From Alistipes sp. (GTDB taxonomy: Bacteria; Bacteroidota; Bacteroidia; Bacteroidales; Rikenellaceae), in NCBI GenBank assembly GCA_017416915.1, contig JAFQAN010000032.1, positions 1 to 64,000 on the forward strand: 64,000 bases of DNA, in the 5' to 3' direction. Positions 54,361 to 62,074 of the stretch are shown here, one piece after another; the stretch's first letter is position 1, and each line of letters opens with the position of its first letter. The notes below the pieces were generated by a model. The model was given only the letters and a program-made list of their open reading frames with translations. It had not been told where the DNA came from and did not search any database. The translations under genes and the position numbers were made by a program.

Positions 54361-54411
54361 GAGTACCCCTCGGGATAGTACCAATGTACTGCCCGAGGGG
54401 TATTACTTTTA
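54361..54411. terminator. Two-tier GTAC stem-loop before the pepD stop
   Basis: TACCCCTCGGG (54365-54375) pairs with 54393-54403, extended by a G-U and an A-U pair. The loop read on the minus strand is CA-GTAC-ATTG-GTAC-TAT. It lies 22 bp beyond the pepD stop. Confidence 0.75.
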
Positions 54412-54432
54412 GCGTATGTCGCAGATACCTTG

Positions 54433-55887
54433 TTAGTCCAAGCTGCGCATAAGCTCCACCAATAGCTTCCAGAACTTATCTACAGTGGCAATTTCAAGGC
54501 GCTCGTCGGGCGAGTGTACGCCGCGGAGCGTCGGACCAAACGACACCATCTCCAAGTGGGGGTACTTCTCCAAGAACAGACCGCACTCCAAGCCGGCGTG
54601 GATAGCACGCACCTTAGGCTCGGTGGCAAAGAGCTTGCGGTAGCACTCCACGGTGGTAGCAAGGAGCTTCGAGTCGGGGTTAGGCGACCAGCCAGGGTAG
54701 CCGTCGGAGTGTTCCACGTCGCATCCTGCGAGGTAGAATACCGACTCGATAGTCTGTGCGGCGTAGAGCTTCGCGCTCTCCACAGACGAACGCTGCGACG
54801 TGGTGATAACGACCTGCTGCGCTGCGTCGTCAAACTTTACAGAGGCGAGGTTCGATGAGGTCTCCACAAGGCCTGGCACGGCAAACGACATAGCCAAGAC
54901 ACCATTGGGAAGACCTACGATGGTGATGAGCAGGGCGCACATATCGTCGTTGGTCATAACCTCTGCGGGGGTCTCGGCGTCGGCTGTCGAGAAGCGCATA
55001 CGAGGCTCCGTATGGCGGAACTCCTCCTTCATCATCTCGCCAAACTCCATATATCGCTCCACGAAGTCTGCCTTAGACTCGGCAGGGACGCCGACAATGG
55101 CGTATGCCTCACGTGGTATAGCGTTGCGCAGGTTACCGCCGTCCATACGTGCAAGAGCAATCTGGAAGGTGTCGCAGGCGTTGTAGAGGAAGCGCGCAAG
55201 CAGCTTATTCGAGTTGGCGCGACCCTTGTCGATGTCGTCGCCCGAATGGCCTCCAAGAAGGTCGCCTACCTCCAAGCGCACAAAGGCGTAGCCCTCGGGG
55301 GCCGCCTCCTTGTCGTAGTCCATACGTGCTACGGTATCAACGCCGCCAGCACAGCCGATAAATATCTCGCCCTCGTCCTCCGAGTCGAGGTTTACGAGGT
55401 ACTTGCCCGTGAGCATACCCTCGCCGAGACCGAAGGCGCCCGTAAGACCCGTCTCCTCATCTACGGTGAAGAGGGCCTCGATAGCGGGACGCTCCAACGA
55501 GGTGTCGAGCAGCACTGCCAACGCAGCTGCCATACCGATACCGCAGTCGGCACCCAGCGTCGTACCCTCGGCACGCACCCACTCGCCGTCGATACGTGTG
55601 CGGATGGGGTCGTTGTCGAAGTCGAACTCTACGTCCGAGTTCTTCTCGCACACCATATCCATATGTGATTGCAGGATGATGGCGGGACGGTCCTCATAGC
55701 CCGCAGTGGCAGGCATACGCATAACCACGTTGCCCGTGTCATCCTTCTGGTACTCGATATTGTGCTTTTGGGCAAATGCCACAAGCCACTCGATAATCTT
55801 CTCCTCGCGCTTCGAGGGGCGCGGTACGCGCGTGATGTCGTCGAACTGCTCCCAAATAAGCTTGGGTTCCAAATCGCGGATAGTCAT
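54433..55887 (-). CDS. pepD: Cytosol (Xaa-His) dipeptidase, M20 family
   Basis: 484 residues. Zinc-peptidase motifs: ILQSHMDMVCEKN (ligand and catalytic Asp), GADCGIGMAAALA, TVDEETGLTGAFGL (Glu base/ligand), and IHAGLECGLFLEKYP near the C-terminus. It hydrolyses dipeptides, including aminoacyl-histidine, for peptide utilisation. It lies 21 bp after batB on the same strand and may be the last gene of that operon. Confidence 0.93.
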   Translation of the reverse strand: MTIRDLEPKLIWEQFDDITRVPRPSKREEKIIEWLVAFAQKHNIEYQKDDTGNVVMRMPATAGYEDRPAIILQSHMDMVCEKNSDVEFDFDNDPIRTRIDGEWVRAEGTTLGADCGIGMAAALAVLLDTSLERPAIEALFTVDEETGLTGAFGLGEGMLTGKYLVNLDSEDEGEIFIGCAGGVDTVARMDYDKEAAPEGYAFVRLEVGDLLGGHSGDDIDKGRANSNKLLARFLYNACDTFQIALARMDGGNLRNAIPREAYAIVGVPAESKADFVERYMEFGEMMKEEFRHTEPRMRFSTADAETPAEVMTNDDMCALLITIVGLPNGVLAMSFAVPGLVETSSNLASVKFDDAAQQVVITTSQRSSVESAKLYAAQTIESVFYLAGCDVEHSDGYPGWSPNPDSKLLATTVECYRKLFATEPKVRAIHAGLECGLFLEKYPHLEMVSFGPTLRGVHSPDERLEIATVDKFWKLLVELMRSLD

Positions 55888-55908
55888 ACTTTTCTCTGTT
55901 TTAGGTTA

Positions 55909-56964
55909 TTAATTTGTTTTGTTGTTCTCTCGGTTGCGCTCCTCGAAGAGCTTAACACCCCTCAGTAGGGGGTTGCGGCGCGACAGTAGCAGCATCTCTA
56001 CCACCAAGAGCAGCAACGCCGCGCCCAAAAACCATTGGTACTGCTCGTCATAAGCCTCGAAAGTGCGCTGTGTAAGCTCCGTTGCCTCCACCTCGTCGAG
56101 GCGCGCCATAATGCGCTTCAAGCCGAAGTCGTCGTTGTCGGAGCGGACATAGAGACCATTTGTGGTGGTGGCAATCTGTTGTAGTAGCTCCTCGTTGAGC
56201 TTCGTGAGTACAGGTTTTCCCATCTCGTCCTCCATTGTGCGACCATCTATTTCGAGTATCACGCCCTCGGGAGAGCCGATACCTACGGCACATATCGTCG
56301 TACCCTCGTCGGCAGCCTGCTCCGCAACGTTGATAGCGGTGCTATCGTGCGTCTCGCCATCGGTGATAAGTATCACAAGGCGGCTGGCGCGGCCGTGTGT
56401 ACTCGACGAGAACGACAAGAGGGCAAGCTCCAAGGCGCTGCCAAGCTCTGTGCCTTGGTTGGCTATCAGCGCAGGGTCAAGGCTCTTAATCTTCGACTCC
56501 GCCATCTTGTAGTCGCCTGTGATAGGCAGCAGCACCTCCGCCTCGCCTGCAAAGGCGATGATGCCCACCCTATCCCCCTTCATCTCGCGAACGAGCTGTG
56601 TGAGGGCGTAGCGTGTACGTGCCATACGGCTGGGCTTGGAGTCCTCGGCAAGCATCGAGTTCGACACATCGACGAGGAAGAGTATCTCACGACCCGTCGT
56701 CTCGACGCTACGCAGCTTAGAGCCAGTGCGCGGACGTGCTGCTGCGAGGCTGAGCATAGCTATTGCGAGGCACAGCACCGAAATCTTTATCCAGCCGCGC
56801 GCCACCGACCTATCGGGCATAAGGGCGCCAAGCGTAGCCTCGTCGCCGAAGCGGCGCAACTTACGGCGGGCATAAAGCACCAGCACCCAATATATGAGCA
56901 GCAGGGCGGGTATGGCGAGGAGTAGATATAACCACTCGGGCGATGCAAAATCAAAGACATCCAT
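55909..56964 (-). CDS. batB: BatB-like VWA-domain membrane protein
   Basis: 351 residues. Two N-terminal membrane helices (about 12-30 and 58-80), a von Willebrand A domain with MIDAS motif LVDVSNSMLAED (DxSxS) and LITDGETHD, and a C-terminal helix (about 315-335). It is a member of the Bacteroides aerotolerance operon, whose products assemble in the envelope. The precise molecular role is not established. Confidence 0.88.
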   Translation of the reverse strand: MDVFDFASPEWLYLLLAIPALLLIYWVLVLYARRKLRRFGDEATLGALMPDRSVARGWIKISVLCLAIAMLSLAAARPRTGSKLRSVETTGREILFLVDVSNSMLAEDSKPSRMARTRYALTQLVREMKGDRVGIIAFAGEAEVLLPITGDYKMAESKIKSLDPALIANQGTELGSALELALLSFSSSTHGRASRLVILITDGETHDSTAINVAEQAADEGTTICAVGIGSPEGVILEIDGRTMEDEMGKPVLTKLNEELLQQIATTTNGLYVRSDNDDFGLKRIMARLDEVEATELTQRTFEAYDEQYQWFLGAALLLLVVEMLLLSRRNPLLRGVKLFEERNRENNKTN

Positions 56965-56994
56965 ATAGCTTTTGCTTAGATAGGAGTTAAGAGT

Positions 56995-57975
56995 TTAGGG
57001 TATTCTATTTAATATAATGTAGCGCACGAAGAGTTCGGCGGCGAGTAGCAGCAAACCATATATCAGCCAACGTAGGAACAGCTCCTCGTACTGCGTATAT
57101 TCGGTAACCTGCACCTCGCTCTTCTCCATCTGGTTAATGTCGTCGTATATCGCCTTCAACGCCTCTTCGTTCTCGGCACGGAAGTACTTACCGCCCGTCA
57201 TCGTGGCAATCTCGCTAAGTAGCTCCTCGTCAATCTCGACATCCGCCATCACGGTAGTCATATTGCCAAACATATCGTACGCGGGGTAGGGCGCCTTGCC
57301 CTGCTTGCCAACGCCGATGGTATATACCTTGATGCCCATCTCTTGGGCTATCTCTGCCGACATCATAGGCGATATTTGTCCGCGGTTGTTCACACCGTCG
57401 GTGAGCAGTATCACCACCTTCGACTTTGCGCCACTCTCGCGCAGACGGTTTATCGCCACGCCGAGACCATTGCCTATTGCCGTGCCGTCGTCGATAACGC
57501 CGCTACGTAGTCGTCCGAGCATCGTCTGCACGGTCGCCTGGTCGGTGGTCAGAGGACACTGCGTAAATGCCTCGCCCGCAAATGCCACTACCGAGATGCG
57601 GTCGCCAAAGCGGTCGGAAACGAACTCCGAGGCTATCTTCTTTGCCGAGGTTAGGCGGTCGGGCTTGAAGTCGCGGGCAAGCATAGACCCCGATATATCC
57701 ATCGAGAGTACGATGTCGATGCCCTCGGTCGTAACCTCACGCTCGATATGCTCATTGACGGGGCGTGCAAGGGCGATGATAAACATCGAAAGAGCGCCGA
57801 CGCGAAGCAGCATCGGCAGGTCGCGTAGCCAGTAGCGCAACGTGCGGGGCGCACGGCGCGAGTGTAGGGTTGTTACGGTGAGCGTAGCGCCACGACGTGA
57901 GACAAAGATGTAGTACGCCACCAGCAGCGGGATGATTACCGCCAACCATAACATATTGGGATTTAGAAAGTTCAT
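56995..57975 (-). CDS. batA: BatA-like VWA-domain membrane protein
   Basis: 326 residues from the ATG giving MNFLNPNMLWLAVIIP; an upstream TTG overlapping the TPR gene is unlikely. N-terminal helices, VWA domain with SMDISGSMLARDF and LLTDGVNNRG, and a C-terminal helix near 300-322. A paralogue of BatB; the two probably pair in the membrane and are assembled by MoxR-type ATPases. Confidence 0.9.
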   Translation of the reverse strand: MNFLNPNMLWLAVIIPLLVAYYIFVSRRGATLTVTTLHSRRAPRTLRYWLRDLPMLLRVGALSMFIIALARPVNEHIEREVTTEGIDIVLSMDISGSMLARDFKPDRLTSAKKIASEFVSDRFGDRISVVAFAGEAFTQCPLTTDQATVQTMLGRLRSGVIDDGTAIGNGLGVAINRLRESGAKSKVVILLTDGVNNRGQISPMMSAEIAQEMGIKVYTIGVGKQGKAPYPAYDMFGNMTTVMADVEIDEELLSEIATMTGGKYFRAENEEALKAIYDDINQMEKSEVQVTEYTQYEELFLRWLIYGLLLLAAELFVRYIILNRIP

Positions 57976-57983
57976 AACGTCTG

Positions 57984-58961
57984 CTACCAATTTTTCTTGC
58001 CTGGAATATATACTCCGCGCTTCTCGTCCTTTAACTTATCCTGGGTCTTGTCCTCCTGCTCCTGTATGGCGTCGAGCATACGCTCTTGCTCCTCGCGGCT
58101 TATGCCACGCGGCGTGGGAGACTGCTCCGTGTTAGACGAGCCATCCTTATCGGAGTTGTCATTTTGGTCGTCGGAGTTGTCATTTTGCTCCTCCTTATTG
58201 TCCCCCTTATCGTCGGAGTTGTCGTTTTTGTCTTCGTTCTGCTTATTCTGGTCTTGCTTATCTTTGTTTTGGTCGTTCTTGTCCTCGTTTTGGTCGTTGG
58301 ACTTCTGCTCCTTATCTTTATTGTTCTCGCCCTCGCTATTCGGGTCGTTATTCTGCTGATTTTGGTCCTGCTGCTTATTGTCCTGCTGCTGGTTTTGGTC
58401 TTGCTGCTGGTTATCGCCACCACCACCTTGCTGGTTTTGATTCTGCTGCTGCATACGACGCTTCTGATCGACGATACGCTTTGTTAGCACGTAGTTATTC
58501 TTTGTCTCGCTATCGTCGGCATTAAGCAGCAACGACTCGCGGAATGAGTTTAGTGCCGCCTCGTACTGTTGCTGTGCAAAGAGGCTCTCGCCAAGGTTGC
58601 GAAGCACCTCGGCGCGCTCTACGTCGCTCAGTAAAGAGTCTGCCGCCAACGTCTCATAGTAGGCGTTGCTCAACCTCCAACGCTCCGTACGTCGGGTGGT
58701 GTCCGAGGGGTTGTTTATAAGGTACTGTGCGCTGGCATTGGCGCGGTTGTACTGCGCCTCATACGATAGGGAGTCGTGTTCCAAAGCCTCCTCATAGCGG
58801 TTTAGGGCGCTGCGGAAGTTGCGGCGCTCGAACTGCTTGTTACCCTCTCTTACCAAACCTCGCTCGGGGAAGTATTGTGCCGTAGCGGCACTAACACCCG
58901 CGATAGATACGACAACGAGTAGCACAAGGCGAAGGGCTATATTTCGATATGCTCTGTTCAT
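57984..58961 (-). CDS. BatC-like TPR protein with Asn/Gln/Asp-rich tail
   Basis: 325 residues. Signal peptide, three TPR-type units (about 35-165; NKQFERRNFRSALNRYEEAL, AEVLRNLGESLFAQQQYEAA), then about 110 residues of low complexity composed almost wholly of Asn, Gln, Asp, Lys and Glu (about 175-285). The last residues (RGVYIPGKKNW) are ordered-looking. It sits between the BatD-like gene and batA, overlapping the former by one base. In typical Bacteroides operons BatC follows BatB. Confidence 0.82.
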   Translation of the reverse strand: MNRAYRNIALRLVLLVVVSIAGVSAATAQYFPERGLVREGNKQFERRNFRSALNRYEEALEHDSLSYEAQYNRANASAQYLINNPSDTTRRTERWRLSNAYYETLAADSLLSDVERAEVLRNLGESLFAQQQYEAALNSFRESLLLNADDSETKNNYVLTKRIVDQKRRMQQQNQNQQGGGGDNQQQDQNQQQDNKQQDQNQQNNDPNSEGENNKDKEQKSNDQNEDKNDQNKDKQDQNKQNEDKNDNSDDKGDNKEEQNDNSDDQNDNSDKDGSSNTEQSPTPRGISREEQERMLDAIQEQEDKTQDKLKDEKRGVYIPGKKNW

Positions 58962-60100
58962 CAGTCGTGAATTTTTGTTTCGATGGTTATCTCCTGCTTG
59001 CCGACATTATGCTCCTCCGCCAGCTCCTTGGTATTCTCTACGAAGTAGTAGGCGCGCGTATAGTTCATCTCGTTCTGCTCGGCGTCGGGCTGTGCCTTTG
59101 CGAACTTCACCATATCTGCCGTACGCAGTATGGCGACGAGGTCGCGGCGGCTCTCATACGATAGCTCCACATCGCGCAGAGCCTCGATAATCTCGTCGGT
59201 AGTCATCTCCAAAGCGCCTATCTGCCATCGTCCCGAGATATAGACACGCAATATCGCGGTTAGGTGTGTGTAGTACTGCTTAAACTTGCCGTTCTGCCAC
59301 AGTTTGCGGTGGCTCAGCTCCACGAGCGCCTTGTTTGCAACGACGTGGGGCGGTATGGCGGGCGGCAACACGACACGCTCCTTGCGATTGCGTAGATAGC
59401 GGCGAATGATGACTATTGCTAACCATACGACAAAGCTAAGGAGGATGATGCCTATGGCGCTGTACGTAACATAGTCGCGTATCTCGGCAAAGATAAAGGG
59501 TAGATTCTTCTGTGTGGCAATACCCGCACTACGCAGGTGCTGTGCGGCACGTAGCGAATCGACCTTGTAGCCCTCTTGCGACGTGGGGTCGGCAACCAAG
59601 AAGGCTGTGGTGTCGTACTGCTCGTAGCGCGCCACGTGTAGCGTGATGCTGTCCGCAGCATAGATGGTATCTGGTAGCTCGCGGTTCTTCTCGAAGTAGA
59701 GTATCGAGGGCAGGATGTTGATGTTACCCGTCTCCATCACTGCGAGTTTGTAGCTCTTGCGCAGGTGCAGACGGCGTCCCTCAACCTTGATGGTGTCGAG
59801 CGAGCTCTCTATATACTCGAAAATATCGTCATCATACTCGGTATATGACGACATCTTTTGCTTGGCTGCTGTACGCTCCCTCTGCTCGTCGTCGGTGAGG
59901 TGTTCCTCGAAGTCGGGGATGCCTATCTCGGTGGCACGATCCTTCTCAATATCGAGGATGTACTCTACCCTGTCGCCCACCTCGACACTCTCTTTCGAGA
60001 AGCGGGCGCTGATGGTTGGACGGTCGGCGAAGCACTCCGTAGTGCTGCCCAGCGTGAGCAGTGCAACAAGCCCCCAAAGCGTATTTAGGCTCTGTTTCAT
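58961..60100 (-). CDS. BatD-/DUF4381-like membrane protein of the aerotolerance operon
   Basis: 379 residues. Signal peptide (SSTTECFA), an extracytoplasmic beta domain (about 28-165; ARFSKESVEVGDRVEYILD) of the kind that opens BatD proteins, one membrane helix (about 215-238; GIILLSFVVWLAIVII), and a cytoplasmic helical domain (about 260-355; LYRKLWQ-type, ALVELSHRKLWQNGKFKQYY) resembling DUF4381. It overlaps the DUF58 gene by four bases. No separate full BatD or BatE is seen. Confidence 0.78.
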   Translation of the reverse strand: MKQSLNTLWGLVALLTLGSTTECFADRPTISARFSKESVEVGDRVEYILDIEKDRATEIGIPDFEEHLTDDEQRERTAAKQKMSSYTEYDDDIFEYIESSLDTIKVEGRRLHLRKSYKLAVMETGNINILPSILYFEKNRELPDTIYAADSITLHVARYEQYDTTAFLVADPTSQEGYKVDSLRAAQHLRSAGIATQKNLPFIFAEIRDYVTYSAIGIILLSFVVWLAIVIIRRYLRNRKERVVLPPAIPPHVVANKALVELSHRKLWQNGKFKQYYTHLTAILRVYISGRWQIGALEMTTDEIIEALRDVELSYESRRDLVAILRTADMVKFAKAQPDAEQNEMNYTRAYYFVENTKELAEEHNVGKQEITIETKIHD

Positions 60101-60981
60101 CGTTGTTTGAACATCTTAATTAGTTCGACGACATAGTCGCCATCGGTTGCCACCTCGGCAATATCGACGTGGTGGTGGCGTAGCAGTGAGCATACCTTGT
60201 CGCGATGCTCAGCATAGCTCTCTGTCCAATATCTGCGTACACGTCTCGACGAGGTATCCACCCACTCCATAGCACCCGTCTCGGCATCGCGCAGTTCGAT
60301 AATGCCCACATTGGGCAGCTCCGCATCGCGGCGGTCAAAGACACGCACAGCCATAATGTCGTGGCGCGACGAGGCAATTTTTAGGGCATCCTCCAACGCT
60401 CCGTTGTCGGCGGGGTTGTTCACTAAATCGGAGAGCAGAAAGCAGGTGGTACGCTTCTTATTCACACCCACCAAGTAGCGCATAGCCTCCGATAGGGCTG
60501 TTCCCTGCCCCGTGGGACGGAAGCCAACCAACTCGCGAATGATGGCGAGGATGTGGCTACGACCCTTCTTCGGGGGTATAAACTTCTCGACACGGTCCGA
60601 GAAGAGTATGCAGCCCACCTTGTCGTTGTTCTTCACCGCCGAGAATGCCAATGTGGCGGCCACCTCGTTGATAAGGTTCTTCTTGGTATGCTCCGTCGAG
60701 CCAAATAGTCGTGAGGGCGACACATCGACCAAGAGCATCATCGTCAATTCGCGCTCCTCCTCATAGACCTTCACGTGGGCGCGGTCGGAGCGTGCCGTAA
60801 CGTTCCAGTCGATGTCGCGCACATCGTCTCCTACGCGGTATTCGCGCACCTCGGCGAACGACATACCACGTCCGCGAAAAGCCGTGTGGTACTTGCCCGC
60901 GAAAATCTCGTCGGACAGTCCGCGCGTCTTTATCTCAATCTTACGCACGCGGCGTAAAATATCGTTCTCGGTAAGGTGCAT
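60097..60981 (-). CDS. DUF58-domain protein of the moxR-bat operon
   Basis: 294 residues. The DUF58 signature is GRGMSFAEVREYRVGDDVRDIDWNVTARS-like (about 38-66), followed by a degenerate VWA-like fold (MLLVDVSPSRLFG, FLLSDLVNNPADN). Such proteins always accompany MoxR ATPases and are thought to be chaperoned partners. The stop overlaps the next gene, and the start overlaps the moxR stop by one base. Confidence 0.9.
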   Translation of the reverse strand: MHLTENDILRRVRKIEIKTRGLSDEIFAGKYHTAFRGRGMSFAEVREYRVGDDVRDIDWNVTARSDRAHVKVYEEERELTMMLLVDVSPSRLFGSTEHTKKNLINEVAATLAFSAVKNNDKVGCILFSDRVEKFIPPKKGRSHILAIIRELVGFRPTGQGTALSEAMRYLVGVNKKRTTCFLLSDLVNNPADNGALEDALKIASSRHDIMAVRVFDRRDAELPNVGIIELRDAETGAMEWVDTSSRRVRRYWTESYAEHRDKVCSLLRHHHVDIAEVATDGDYVVELIKMFKQR

Positions 60982-61979
60982 TACGGTACTATGACGTTGT
61001 TAAGAATGTCGGTGATAATCTGCTCCGAGGTGATATTCTCCGCCTCAGCCTCGTACGTGAGACCTATACGGTGGCGTAGCACATCGTGGCATACGGCGCG
61101 AACATCCTCGGGGATGACATAGCCTCTGCGCTGAATGAAGGCGTAGGCACGAGCGGCCTTTGCCAGAGCGATGCTGGCACGTGGCGAGCCTCCATAGGCG
61201 ATAAGTGGTTGCAGATGGTTGAGACGGTACTCCGACGGCTCGCGGGTGGCGAAGATAATGTCTATAATGTACTTCTCAATCTTCTCGTCCATATAGACCA
61301 TATCTACAACCTTGCGGGCGCGCATAATATCCTCGGGCGAGATGACCCTCTCCACCTCGGGCATACCCTCGCCCGAGAGGTTCATACGTATAATCTCCAA
61401 CTCCTCGGTGCGCTTGGGGTACGAAATCTTCGCTTTGAGCATAAAACGGTCCACTTGCGCCTCGGGTAGGGGATAGGTACCCTCCTGCTCCAATGGGTTT
61501 TGTGTGGCAAGCACCAAGAAGGGCTGGGGTAGCGGGTAGGTCTCGTCGCCGATTGTTACCTGCTTCTCCTGCATAGCCTCCAACAGTGCCGACTGCACCT
61601 TGGCAGGCGAGCGGTTTATCTCGTCGGCAAGGATGAAGTTGGCAAAGATTGGACCGCGCTTGACGGTGAACTCCTCGTTACGCTGCGAGTAGATGAGCGT
61701 ACCGATAAGGTCGGCGGGGAGTAGGTCGGGCGTAAACTGAATACGTGCAAACTTAGCATCGACAGCCTTCGAGAGGGTTGTTATGGCGAGGGTCTTTGCC
61801 AAGCCTGGCACACCCTCCAACAGGATATGTCCGTCCGAGAGCAGACCGATAAGCAGCGTATCGATGAGGTGTTGCTGACCGACGATGACACGTCCAAGCT
61901 GCTTGCGCAACGTATCGACAAAGATTGACTCCTGCTCGATATGTGCGTTAAGTTCCTTAATATTAACTACTTCGTTCAT
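60981..61979 (-). CDS. moxR: MoxR-family AAA+ ATPase
   Basis: 332 residues. Walker A is a MoxR-typical GVPGLAKT (LLEGVPGLAKTLAI), Walker B ILADEINRSPAKVQSALLEAM, sensor 1 VLATQNPLEQEGTYPLPEAQ with the arginine finger region LDRFMLKA-like QVDRFMLKA. MoxR ATPases act as chaperones for VWA proteins such as BatA/BatB. It is the first gene of the operon; a TATCTTTG -7 box (62029-62022) lies 43 bp upstream. Confidence 0.93.
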   Translation of the reverse strand: MNEVVNIKELNAHIEQESIFVDTLRKQLGRVIVGQQHLIDTLLIGLLSDGHILLEGVPGLAKTLAITTLSKAVDAKFARIQFTPDLLPADLIGTLIYSQRNEEFTVKRGPIFANFILADEINRSPAKVQSALLEAMQEKQVTIGDETYPLPQPFLVLATQNPLEQEGTYPLPEAQVDRFMLKAKISYPKRTEELEIIRMNLSGEGMPEVERVISPEDIMRARKVVDMVYMDEKIEKYIIDIIFATREPSEYRLNHLQPLIAYGGSPRASIALAKAARAYAFIQRRGYVIPEDVRAVCHDVLRHRIGLTYEAEAENITSEQIITDILNNVIVP

Positions 61980-62074
61980 TGTTATATGTTTTGTCTTTCG
62001 TTGTTGCTACTATGCTAAACGCAAAGATAGCAAATATATTATACCAAACACTATAAATTACATTTATAAGCCGC

